This document shows positions 17,157 through 24,273 of a stretch of DNA of 64,000 bases, piece after piece. Source of the stretch: Mucilaginibacter sp. UBA5151. GTDB taxonomy: Bacteria > Bacteroidota > Bacteroidia > Sphingobacteriales > Sphingobacteriaceae. The stretch is from contig DHXR01000035.1 in assembly GCA_002413785.1 (NCBI GenBank), positions 1 through 64,000 of the forward strand. The letters run 5' to 3'. The notes under the pieces are model-generated. The model did no database searches. It saw only the letters and a program-made list of their open reading frames with translations, and was not told where the DNA came from. Made by a program: the position numbers and the translations under genes. Numbering within the stretch: the stretch's first letter is position 1; every line of letters begins with the position of its first letter.

Positions 17157-17780
17157 TTACACCGCTGTATAAAACTCTTCCTTTTCGGTTGTATGAATGC
17201 GTATAATACCTGATAATATGAGGTCGACCAGCAATTTTTGCGCGCGTTTACGGCCTATTTTCAGCAAATTGCAGCATTCTGTTAATGTAATCCGGGCAGT
17301 TTTTTCAAGGTGTTCCAATATCGCTTTCTCTTTAGACGAATATTCAATTAATACCCCTTCATTACTGGCCGAGCGTTTAAGTACATCAACCACGATTTTA
17401 CTGGCAAGTATGCTTTTATCTTTTACCCTTACATAAACCCACCATTTGCCGTCTTCGGCAAGCGCGAAATGCGGTTTGGCGGTGCTTTCGGGGGTATCAA
17501 CAACCAGTACCAGTTTATCATCAACGTAAACCTCCTCAAATACAGGCTCCAAAGCCGGCCGGGCATAAAGATGGGCGGCTTTTGTTATCATATACCGCTC
17601 TTCATCCTCTGATTTTACCCCTTTTATCGTGCCATCGTCAGCCACACCAATCAGCAAACGCCCGCCCTTGTTATTGGCAAACGATACCATCGTCCTTGCA
17701 ATCTTCCCGCAATTGGTAATGGTTTTCTTAAAGTCGAGTGTTACGCCTTCGCCCTCAAAAATCAGCTTTTTCACATTCAT
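17157..17780 (-). CDS. AlbA_2 (Schlafen-type) putative nucleic-acid-binding protein
   Basis: A 207-aa protein. Residues about 10-110 form an AlbA_2/divergent-AAA-4 domain, with LDFKKTITNCGKIARTMVSFANNKGGRLLIGVADDG. The C-terminal 60 residues look like a winged helix (EKAILEHLEKTARITLTECCNLLKIGRKRAQKLL). Such proteins are usually annotated as ATP-binding or transcriptional regulators, and some belong to defence or mobile loci. I use the ATG at 17780, which overlaps the stop of an acetyltransferase remnant (ATGA). A TTG at 17792 is a less likely alternative start. Its role is unknown. Confidence 0.8.
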   Translation of the reverse strand: MNVKKLIFEGEGVTLDFKKTITNCGKIARTMVSFANNKGGRLLIGVADDGTIKGVKSEDEERYMITKAAHLYARPALEPVFEEVYVDDKLVLVVDTPESTAKPHFALAEDGKWWVYVRVKDKSILASKIVVDVLKRSASNEGVLIEYSSKEKAILEHLEKTARITLTECCNLLKIGRKRAQKLLVDLILSGIIRIHTTEKEEFYTAV

Positions 17781-17935
17781 AACTGTTCGCAAATATAAGC
17801 AAAAGTAGCTTTATCGGTAATAACCCTTGTCAGCCCAACCTGCGTATTTTGTTGATAAAAATCAAGCAGGCTTTGATCTGTTGAAATACAAAACCCTTTT
17901 TTGATGAAGGCGCTGTCATTCATGATGATGTGCAT
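17777..17935 (-). pseudogene. GNAT acetyltransferase remnant with internal deletion
   Basis: A 52-codon minus-strand frame reads FCISTDQSLLDF followed directly by YQQNTQVGLTRVITDKATFA and then stops. In GNAT proteins of this type the two segments belong to the start of the fold and to strand 4, with about 35 residues between them, and the acetyl-CoA-binding part follows. Both the linker and the C-terminal half are missing here. The stop overlaps the ATG of the AlbA_2 gene, so the fragment could still be translated and coupled to it. The identification rests on remembered family patterns. Confidence 0.6.
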
Positions 17936-17980
17936 ATTATCGCGTCTAAATAGGTAAATATTTTAAATAAATACTGTTTT

Positions 17981-18141
17981 ACCCTCTTTCCCGCTTGCGG
18001 AAGAGAGGGTGGTCCAGCGTAGCGATGACCGGGTGAGTAAAATATACGCCATGCATTAGCGCTAATGCATGGCGTATATTTTACTCACCCCGACGACGCT
18101 TCGCTCGTCGACCCTCTCTTTGCCTTCGGCATAAAGAGGGT
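17981..18141. repeat. Palindromic element family B, copy 1
   Basis: This is a chain of five hairpins. ACCCTCTTTC...GAGAGGGT is at 17981-18010 and GGTCCAGCGTAGCGATGACC at 18011-18030. A perfect 60-bp palindrome fills 18031-18090, with GGGTGAGT and ACTCACCC at its ends. CGACGACGCTTCGCTCGTCG is at 18091-18110, and ACCCTCTCTT...AAGAGGGT at 18111-18141. A second copy in opposite orientation lies at 54911-55067. The surrounding 285-base gap holds no gene. Confidence 0.85.
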
Positions 18142-18220
18142 AAAAAAATACATTTACCCTTAACTTAATGGCATTGTGCTACGCCTCTGTTGAGTATTAA
18201 AAAGACTACCTCTGTTCTTA

Positions 18221-18709
18221 TTATACTTCCAGTTCATTTGCATCTGCCATAAAATTTAAATTACGCATATAAATTTTGCTCAATACAGTGACGCACAATT
18301 GCTCGTTTTCGTCATAAATTTTTACATGAAAAGTCCGCCTGTATTTCCCCGAGGAATTTAAAACCTCTTCGCAATGTTCCACTTCCTTATCGGTGATGCT
18401 GATTTTAAAATGCATATTGGTTTTGGAAGGCTTATGATAGCGGATAGCCAGCGAATGCGACCATGTCCTCAATTTATACCCTTTATGCGTAAAAATATTG
18501 AAAAAAAGCAAAGGGTAAAACGGGTCCGCAGCGGCAAATAATGTGCCGCCAAATATGGCATTATTAAAATTTTTATTAAGAAAACTCTTGATGACCTTTA
18601 CCTCAACGCCGCGAAACCCCTTATCAAACTTAACCACACGAATGCGCTGAAAGAGCAGGGGAGGGTAGCAATTAATAACCCATTTCAGTACACGTTCCGA
18701 TACTAACAT
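18221..18709 (-). CDS. DUF4442 hot-dog fold protein
   Basis: A 162-aa protein with the DUF4442 layout: an N-terminal helix with WVINCYPPLLFQRIRVVKF, then NAIFGGTLFAAADPFYPLLFF and WSHSLAIRYHKP. The family adopts a hot-dog thioesterase-like fold and is common in Bacteroidota, but its substrate is unknown. It has no signal peptide. The gene is monocistronic, between the family B element and a word-repeat stretch. Confidence 0.85.
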   Translation of the reverse strand: MLVSERVLKWVINCYPPLLFQRIRVVKFDKGFRGVEVKVIKSFLNKNFNNAIFGGTLFAAADPFYPLLFFNIFTHKGYKLRTWSHSLAIRYHKPSKTNMHFKISITDKEVEHCEEVLNSSGKYRRTFHVKIYDENEQLCVTVLSKIYMRNLNFMADANELEV

Positions 18710-18906
18710 ATTGGTTAAATATCAGAAAAATAATGGTTAAAGAGGTTATAAAAGTTGTAAATGTTGTAGTGGTTGTAAATGTTGTAAAGGTTGCAAGGAT
18801 TATTTTCATCAGGCTAAGGAATCGATCCAATCGGGTCAAAGGACGATAGAAAAATTTTCCGATACAAAAATTGCGCGCCGTAGTTCAATGTCATTAGGTT
18901 AAAGTT
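18710..18906. other. Non-coding stretch with GTTGTAAATGTTGTA word repeats
   Basis: From about 18740 to 18800 the plus strand repeats GTTGTAAATGTTGTA with variations, like the half-array at 17041-17085. Nothing resembling a gene or a clear promoter is seen before the family A element that starts at 18907. Confidence 0.5.
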
Positions 18907-19051
18907 GACCCTGTAAGGGTCCAATATTGGTAGAATATATTTAAAAAGAAAAAACCGTGCCGTCAGGTACGGAACGTTGCGAGGTTGCGTACCTGACGGC
19001 ACGCTTTAGCTCCATTGTTAATTTTCTACCGATATTTTGCACCTCTGGTGC
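18907..19051. repeat. Palindromic element family A, copy 2
   Basis: It has the same five-part order as the copy at 4431. Cap hairpin GACCCtgtaaGGGTC is at 18907-18921, and AATATTGGTAGAA follows at 18923-18935. CGTGCCGTCAGGTACG (18956-18971) is answered exactly at 18988-19003. TTCTACCGATATT is at 19024-19036, and the closing cap hairpin GCACCTCTGGTGC is at 19039-19051. Inner arms are perfect here and imperfect in copy 1. It sits downstream of the nucleotidyltransferase gene. Confidence 0.8.
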
Positions 19052-19125
19052 ATTTTAAAAGACGATCTTTTGCTTAACTAAACAGCATGGGATAGAAGGG
19101 GAGGGGCAGAAGCATAGTTTTTGTT

Positions 19126-19428
19126 TCATTGTCCATAAACAAGTTGTCTTTGCTGGTTTACGGACTGTTTAAAATAGGGGTTTTTAATAGCTTTCTCTTC
19201 CAGTAAGTCGATTGGCCTTTTCAGCACTTCCTGAAGCGAAAATTTAAGATCGAAATAATTGTCCGCATAGTCTTCTACTTCAATGTTGGCGAAGTCAACG
19301 ATTAAGTCAATGTCACTTTCGCTATTAAAATGGTTTGTCAGAACAGAACCAAAGGCATACAGGGTTTTTACCTTATGTGCTTTACAAAGTTTTATAATGT
19401 CTGCTGTGTATGTTTCAAGTCTGTTCAT
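19126..19428 (-). CDS. MNT-type nucleotidyltransferase domain protein
   Basis: A 100-aa minimal nucleotidyltransferase. The signature is complete: Gly27-Ser28 in YAFGSVL, then Asp39 and Asp41 in SDIDLIVDF. Such MNT proteins are usually antitoxins that AMPylate a HEPN-domain toxin encoded next door. No HEPN gene is present here: upstream is only a 36-codon frame that overlaps its ATG by one base, and downstream is the family A repeat. It may be an orphan antitoxin or a stand-alone enzyme. Confidence 0.85.
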   Translation of the reverse strand: MNRLETYTADIIKLCKAHKVKTLYAFGSVLTNHFNSESDIDLIVDFANIEVEDYADNYFDLKFSLQEVLKRPIDLLEEKAIKNPYFKQSVNQQRQLVYGQ

Positions 19429-19538
19429 CAGGCAAATTTCAATTCATCAAATTTACAAATGTTTTCCCAAAGTTTTACAAAGCGGTCTGACTTATCAAAA
19501 GTTAAGAGTTTAGGATTGTGGTTTTGAATTTTATCCAT
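19428..19538 (-). CDS. Small hypothetical protein coupled to the MNT gene
   Basis: A 36-codon frame from ATG at 19538 encodes MDKIQNHNPKLLTFDKSDRF and ends FDELKFA. Its TGA overlaps the MNT start codon (TGATG), as in translationally coupled pairs. It is too short for a domain assignment. It might be a leader peptide, the tail of a lost gene or a true small protein. Confidence 0.4.
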   Translation of the reverse strand: MDKIQNHNPKLLTFDKSDRFVKLWENICKFDELKFA

Positions 19539-19635
19539 GACACATAAATATTTAAAGGGTTAATAATTCGGGTTAAGGCGCATTACTCCATTGAGGGCGC
19601 AGAGCAATTAGATTAGACATAGTTATTTGTAAGGT

Positions 19636-19667
19636 TTTGGTAATCAATACCAAAAAATATAGATTTG
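19636..19667 (+). promoter_or_regulatory. Promoter of the wHTH-nuclease gene
   Basis: TTTG at 19636-19639 and TAGATTTG at 19660-19667 match the -33 and -7 elements of Bacteroidota with 20 bases between them. The expected start lies about 10 bases upstream of the ATG at 19687. Confidence 0.6.
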
Positions 19668-19686
19668 TAAAAAACAATTATTGAAC

Positions 19687-20568
19687 ATGACATCCCCCAA
19701 ACGAATTGTTAAAAGGAATAAGTCGAGAACCTATTTAGAAGGCGATAAACCCTATTTCAAACTTGCCAAAAAAGTTTTTCCTTTCCTTGTTAGACAAGCA
19801 ATAGCAAACGGGCAAGCTATAACTTATTCCGCCTTAGCAGAAGAAGTTGGCAAGCATCATAGGAACATGGCTAAAGTTCTTGGTACAATAGGGGAAGCAA
19901 TTAACTTGTTGAATACAGAAATTAAAAATGCAAAAATTCCTCCTATTCAAGGTTTAGTCGTAAACAAAAAAACCCAACTACCCGGAAAAGGTTTTGATGG
20001 ATGGTATGGGTCGCTTAATCTTAATAATGATCATTTTACGCCAAGAGAAAAACATGGGATTCTAAAAGAAAAAATTTCAACTTATCCAAAATGGGATTGG
20101 GTTCTTGAACAATTTGGGCTTGACCCGTTATCTCTTGATATTGATGGGATACGAGAAGAAATATCCCATATAAGGTTTGGCGGCGGTGAAAAAGAACCTC
20201 ATCGATTATTTAAAGAAGCTATAGCAAAGAATCCACATTTACTTCATTTAAAGGTTGATTCGGTAGAGATAGAAAAACTATTACTTTCAGGAGACAGAAT
20301 AGATATTTTCTTCAAATATGGAAATATGTCAATAGGAGTAGAAGTTAAACCATCAACTTCGGGTGAAGGTGATGTCATTCGAGGTATATTTCAATGTGTA
20401 AAATATAAATGCATTATTGAAGCTGAACAAATGGCAGAAGGTTTAACACCTAATAGTAAAGTTATTTTAGCCCTTCAAAGTAGTTTACCATCAAAAAAGT
20501 CAATACAAATTAAAAACATACTTGGAATTGAAGTAATTGAAAACATTAACATTAATTCATCAGTATGA
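19687..20568 (+). CDS. Putative winged-helix plus PD-(D/E)xK nuclease protein
   Basis: A 293-aa protein with two apparent parts. Residues about 30-110 (QAITYSALAEEVGKHHRNMA, VLGTIGEAIN, IPPIQGLVVNKKTQLPGKG) resemble in order and spacing the DNA-binding domain of O6-alkylguanine transferases, but without the PCHR cysteine. Residues about 165-250 contain GDRIDIFFKYGN, then GVEVKPS and FQCVKYK. This gives Asp206, Glu219, Lys221 and Gln236 as a PD-(D/E)xK nuclease-like core. Start ATG 19687 is preferred to TTG 19681. It has its own promoter and no methyltransferase partner. Both domain assignments are my reading of motifs, not a database match. Confidence 0.7.
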   Translation: MTSPKRIVKRNKSRTYLEGDKPYFKLAKKVFPFLVRQAIANGQAITYSALAEEVGKHHRNMAKVLGTIGEAINLLNTEIKNAKIPPIQGLVVNKKTQLPGKGFDGWYGSLNLNNDHFTPREKHGILKEKISTYPKWDWVLEQFGLDPLSLDIDGIREEISHIRFGGGEKEPHRLFKEAIAKNPHLLHLKVDSVEIEKLLLSGDRIDIFFKYGNMSIGVEVKPSTSGEGDVIRGIFQCVKYKCIIEAEQMAEGLTPNSKVILALQSSLPSKKSIQIKNILGIEVIENININSSV

Positions 20569-20631
20569 AAAAAATAACATAATTGAGCATCTCAAAAAGC
20601 TACCAAACGTAGTTATTACGTTTAAAGGAAA

Positions 20632-21216
20632 TTAATTATTTGGTAAGTTATCAACTACAGTACAATCTTTCATCAGAACATTCACCATTAATCCGTCATC
20701 TGTTCCTAATACGGTTATTTTTTGCCCAGTATGTAATTGGGCAAGAACATTTTCGTCTTCTATAAAACATTGAACGCCCCTAATAAGGTCACCTGATTTA
20801 AGAGAAACATAGGTATTATCCATTATGTCTTTACCGATATGTTCGATGTAACCAACAACATAAAATTTTTTGCCTTTAAAATCATTGTAGGCCTTTACTT
20901 CATTTTGAGCATAAAATTGCACTAATTGGTTAGCTGTCAATGTACTTTCTTTACGTTGTTTAAGTTCTTGTTGTTTTTGGGCAATGCTGTCAGCAGGAGC
21001 TATTTTTTCAGCAATCTTATTTTGAGTATTAAGATTTTTCTCTCCAAGAACTCCTACGAAAATAAAAGAAATGGCTAAGCTTAATCCGTATATTAAACAA
21101 GATGCTTTTCGGGAGCGGGTCTTTCTATACCAAAATAAACTGGCATTAGGATTTAAGAGACCAAGAATAAATAAAACTAAGCTAACTAAGAATAGCAGCA
21201 CAAATAAATTTTCCAT
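20632..21216 (-). CDS. Membrane protein with tRNA_anti-like OB-fold domain
   Basis: Starting from the ATG at 21216 (MENLFVLLFLVSLVLFILGL) the protein is 194 aa, with two N-terminal transmembrane helices separated by a short basic loop (FWYRKTRSRKAS). After a Gln/Lys-rich helical linker, residues about 110-190 form a beta-rich domain (FKGKKFYVVGYIEHIGKDI, QKITVLGTDDG, KDCTVV) like the tRNA_anti-like family. That OB-fold is usually exported and of unknown ligand. Twenty further residues upstream are possible but lack hydrophobic character. It converges with the nuclease gene. Confidence 0.75.
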   Translation of the reverse strand: MENLFVLLFLVSLVLFILGLLNPNASLFWYRKTRSRKASCLIYGLSLAISFIFVGVLGEKNLNTQNKIAEKIAPADSIAQKQQELKQRKESTLTANQLVQFYAQNEVKAYNDFKGKKFYVVGYIEHIGKDIMDNTYVSLKSGDLIRGVQCFIEDENVLAQLHTGQKITVLGTDDGLMVNVLMKDCTVVDNLPNN

Positions 21217-21641
21217 TTTATAAAGTTTAAGGTTACTTATCCCTAATAACCTATCATAAAAAACAGCGTGGGACAATTAGATAAAAGAATTTCTAAACGT
21301 TAATATTTTTACCCTTAATAATCGGGTTTGATTTTTTATTTACAATTATCTTTTTACAAATCAAAAATAAAATTTATGCAAATTACGCAAAACATCTTAA
21401 AGTCGCTATATGGATTGTTTATAGTAGCAATTAATTTAGTAATTAACAAAATACGGCTATCCCTCTAAGGGATAGCCGTTAATGTAACACATATTAAAGA
21501 AAAGAATTAAACAGTATTGAATTAATGCATTATGCTTGCAGGGTTGCAAAGCAAACATCCTACTAAAATTAACTTACGTAAATCTACCGCCATTTTCTTA
21601 ATGAATGAATTTATCAGCCAACCAAATTTTACGTTTTTCGG
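21217..21641. other. Gene-poor stretch with one strong hairpin
   Basis: Only very short frames of about 20-30 codons occur here and none is convincing. The one clear structure is the hairpin at 21453-21479, described separately. The remainder is AT-rich non-coding DNA, probably decayed sequence next to the HigA remnant. Confidence 0.5.
21453..21479 (-). terminator. Perfect hairpin, probable terminator of the decayed minus-strand gene
   Basis: ACGGCTATCCC and GGGATAGCCGT pair perfectly around TCTAA. On the minus strand it is followed by ATTTTGTT, so it would end transcription running from the HigA remnant. On the plus strand no T-run follows. Confidence 0.5.
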
Positions 21642-21782
21642 TTAAGCATAATCATAATGTTCAATTTTAGGAGGGTTTTGAAGAAAGGCTTTTTTTGCAA
21701 TATCTAAATCAAAAGATGATTGTAAGCGAACCCAAAACTTAGCCGCTCCACCAAATACAGTTTTCTCATAATTAACATTATG
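21642..21782 (-). pseudogene. HigA-like antitoxin C-terminal fragment
   Basis: A frame without a start codon, opening after a TAA, reads VFGGAAKFWVRLQSSFDLDI and ends KIEHYDYA. The G-x-A-x-F-W-x-x-L-Q pattern followed by D-L is the end of HigA-family helix-turn-helix antitoxins. The helix-turn-helix and any HigB toxin are absent, so this is the tail of a lost toxin-antitoxin locus. Confidence 0.6.
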
Positions 21783-21800
21783 TTAAGTAGAATCAACTAT

Positions 21801-21826
21801 TAAAAGGGACTGTATAAAGGTCCCTT
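21801..21826 (-). terminator. Terminator of the gyrA-TPR-TPR operon
   Basis: AAGGGAC at 21804-21810 pairs with GTCCCTT at 21820-21826. Read on the minus strand, the hairpin lies 22 bases after the stop of the TPR gene and is followed by a short T-run. Confidence 0.65.
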
Positions 21827-21847
21827 CTATTTTAAAATGTTTTATAC

Positions 21848-23140
21848 TTACAAAGCATCAATCTGTTTTTTCAGATCATCAGCTTTCGCTTTATTCGCTG
21901 CTGCATTTGCAGTGTCATATTTCCCCCTGTAATAATTTCTCAAATTATTTAGCGCATCGGATGATTTTGAATTCAGGGCAACCGCTTTTTGCAGGTATGG
22001 CAATGCAAGGTCAAATTGCACATCAGCCTTTAAACGTAAGGCCACATATTCTTTTTGTTTATCGGCCGGTAAATTTCTGGCAGTGTTATAAATATCTATT
22101 GCAGGTTTTTCTAACGAATAGCCTAAATTCAAATTAGCGTCAAAATATTCAGGATCAATCGCAAGTGCCTTTTTATAATTTTCAGCGCCTGATACATAAT
22201 TGTCGAAAGCAGTTTTAGTTAAGCTAACTTTTGTAGCATCATCTTTCGCTTTCGAGGCTTTGTCATCAGTTGCATCTGCTATGCGTGAATAAGTTAAACC
22301 TTCGTAATAATATAGAACTTTGTTTTTGGGGTCATTTGCAATGGCTGCCTGTATCTTTCCTAATATCTCAGCCTCTTTACCTGCCTGCAAACCAATCCTG
22401 ATCTCCAGTTCGCGCAATTCAGAGTTAGCGGGGTATTTGGCCACGCCCTCACCGATAGTTTTTAAAGCGCTGGCAGTATCCTTGGTAATAATGTACAAGG
22501 TAGTCAGGTACTTATATATTTTAGCATTTTCGGAATATTTTGTAGCTAATAGCGTGTTATAATTGGTAATGGCAAAGGGATAAAACTTTGGATCAGTATT
22601 TCCCGCGTTTGACGCGGCAAGCGCTGTATAATAAATGGCGCTCGTGTCATCAGGAAGCGCCTGACGGTAGTTATCAAATGACCGGTAAGCCAGGTCATAT
22701 TTACCGCTTTGGTACTGTTTTACACCCAAAGTTGAGTTATATAAAGCAACATAATTATTAGCCTCGTCTATCAATTTTTTGTTTTCCCCTTTTGTATCTG
22801 ATTCCCTGGCTTTTTTTATGGCGTCAGCAGCAATTGTTAACAAAGGTGCTGAAGTAGCCGGAACACTGTCCTGAAACGCAAGGGCGCCATATATTGCCCC
22901 TTTTAAGGCAAAAGTAAGCGGCAAAGCAGCAGTTTTATCATTAGCTGATGCTTTATCAATGGCGGTTTTAGCCTCATTAAGGCTTGCAACAGCTTTAACC
23001 ATTAACACTGGCACTTTGGGGTTTGCCGATACCGTATAAGAATTATAACTCTCCTGCGCGTTTCTTAACTCCCCTTTTTGAGCAAATGCAGTTGCTGAAA
23101 CAAAGCCTAACAGGCATGCCATCAAAAGTTTGATTTTCAT
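21848..23140 (-). CDS. Secreted TPR-repeat protein
   Basis: A 430-aa protein with a signal peptide (MKIKLLMACLLGFVSATAFA). Helical repeats over most of the length have TPR spacing, for example residues about 130-260 (YQSGKYDLAYRSFDNYRQAL) and the NYKKALAIDPEYFDANLNLG segment near residue 320. It should lie in the periplasm or on the outer membrane as a protein-interaction scaffold. It is the last gene of a three-gene minus-strand operon, nine bases after a second TPR gene, which follows gyrA. The partner is unknown. Confidence 0.85.
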   Translation of the reverse strand: MKIKLLMACLLGFVSATAFAQKGELRNAQESYNSYTVSANPKVPVLMVKAVASLNEAKTAIDKASANDKTAALPLTFALKGAIYGALAFQDSVPATSAPLLTIAADAIKKARESDTKGENKKLIDEANNYVALYNSTLGVKQYQSGKYDLAYRSFDNYRQALPDDTSAIYYTALAASNAGNTDPKFYPFAITNYNTLLATKYSENAKIYKYLTTLYIITKDTASALKTIGEGVAKYPANSELRELEIRIGLQAGKEAEILGKIQAAIANDPKNKVLYYYEGLTYSRIADATDDKASKAKDDATKVSLTKTAFDNYVSGAENYKKALAIDPEYFDANLNLGYSLEKPAIDIYNTARNLPADKQKEYVALRLKADVQFDLALPYLQKAVALNSKSSDALNNLRNYYRGKYDTANAAANKAKADDLKKQIDAL

Positions 23141-23149
23141 AATTTATTA

Positions 23150-24268
23150 TTATTGATTGGTTAACTGTTTTAATTTATTATTTATCCTGTTTATTTGATT
23201 TTTATTTCCTGTTTTGGTGTAAACCATTTGTAATGCTTCCAGGCAGTTGATATCATTTGGCGATATTTCACTGGCTTTTTCAAGCCACTGTACGGCCCTG
23301 GCTACGTTTGGGGCACCCGCCCCCTCCTGCTTTATTTTGTTTTTCCTAAAATATAATAAACCGAGGTTAAATATTGGCCCGTAGGCAGAACTATTTAGTT
23401 CAATTGCGCGTAAATAAAGTGTTTCCGCCTTGTCGTACTGATTCAAATGATCGTAACAATTTGCAGCAACGAACGAAATATCGGCGTTATTTGTATTAAT
23501 ATCAAGCAATGCCGGCAGTAAATTTACTAATGAAAGATAGTCCTTTTTATTATTATAAATATTGGCCTCATCCAGCAATAACGATTTGTCGTTAGGTAAT
23601 ACCTTACGGCCCTTTTTAACTATTTCGAGAGCGGTAACAGTATCGCCAAATGATTTATAGATATTTGCCGCCGCTTCTGCATATTCTGCCTTTGTGTTGT
23701 CGCCCCCAATTAAGTCTGAATAATATTTTGCCGCTGCCTGTAAATTACCAAGCTTATTATTTGAATAGGCAATATAAGCGTTTATTTTTTCAAATGAAGG
23801 TGCGTATTTTTTGGCACGCTCAAATAAGTCAAGGGCATTAACAAAATCCGATTTATTCTCATAAACAAAGGCCTTGCGGATACAAACATCAGCCAAACAA
23901 TTTTTAGCATAATCCATGTCCACATCGAACTTGTAAATTTTCCTTTTGCCGGAAAGATTATCAACCAGTTCCGAAGTTTGCGAAAAAAATGACTCCGGCT
24001 GATTTAACTTATTTAAAGTGTCCGTGTATAAGATAGCGGAATAAACGACCACTTTATAAACGTTTCTCTCAAGGTCGAGGGAGTCTGCAGACGACTTAAT
24101 CAGGCTATCAACCGTTTTTTTTGCATTACCTAAAAATTTAAGGTCTTTTTTTTGTTTATAGAAAGCAAGATTGTTCACCACCATTTTAAGCGCCTCAGTT
24201 TGGCTAAACGCAGTAAAAGTGGTGAACAATACTAATAAAACCGGTAGTAAAATTTTACGGCCTTGCAT
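23150..24268 (-). CDS. Secreted TPR-repeat protein
   Basis: A 372-aa protein with an N-terminal signal peptide (LLPVLLVLFTTFTAFSQ). Multiple TPR motifs follow, such as ALDLFERAKKYAPSFEKINA, AETLYLRAIELNSSAYGPI and AVQWLEKASEISPNDINCLE. It resembles its downstream neighbour in organisation and may be an old duplicate. It starts five bases after the gyrA stop and should be co-transcribed with gyrase, although no functional link between gyrase and envelope TPR proteins is known to me. Confidence 0.85.
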   Translation of the reverse strand: MQGRKILLPVLLVLFTTFTAFSQTEALKMVVNNLAFYKQKKDLKFLGNAKKTVDSLIKSSADSLDLERNVYKVVVYSAILYTDTLNKLNQPESFFSQTSELVDNLSGKRKIYKFDVDMDYAKNCLADVCIRKAFVYENKSDFVNALDLFERAKKYAPSFEKINAYIAYSNNKLGNLQAAAKYYSDLIGGDNTKAEYAEAAANIYKSFGDTVTALEIVKKGRKVLPNDKSLLLDEANIYNNKKDYLSLVNLLPALLDINTNNADISFVAANCYDHLNQYDKAETLYLRAIELNSSAYGPIFNLGLLYFRKNKIKQEGAGAPNVARAVQWLEKASEISPNDINCLEALQMVYTKTGNKNQINRINNKLKQLTNQ

Positions 24269-24273
24269 TTTTC

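Noticed and set aside
17790..17797. TATATTTG box on the minus strand just before the AlbA_2 ATG
   Set aside because: It is part of the GNAT-derived codons for A-Y-I-C and would place the start of transcription almost on the ATG. Likely a coding coincidence, although a leaderless mRNA cannot be excluded.
17936..18220. Prophage or insertion-sequence end near the AlbA_2 gene
   Set aside because: No integrase, transposase, att-like duplication or structural phage gene is visible. The only structure is the family B palindrome.
21376..21468. Plus-strand frame of 30 codons ending inside the 21453 hairpin
   Set aside because: No promoter, no leader signal and random-looking composition. Better explained as chance in AT-rich non-coding DNA.
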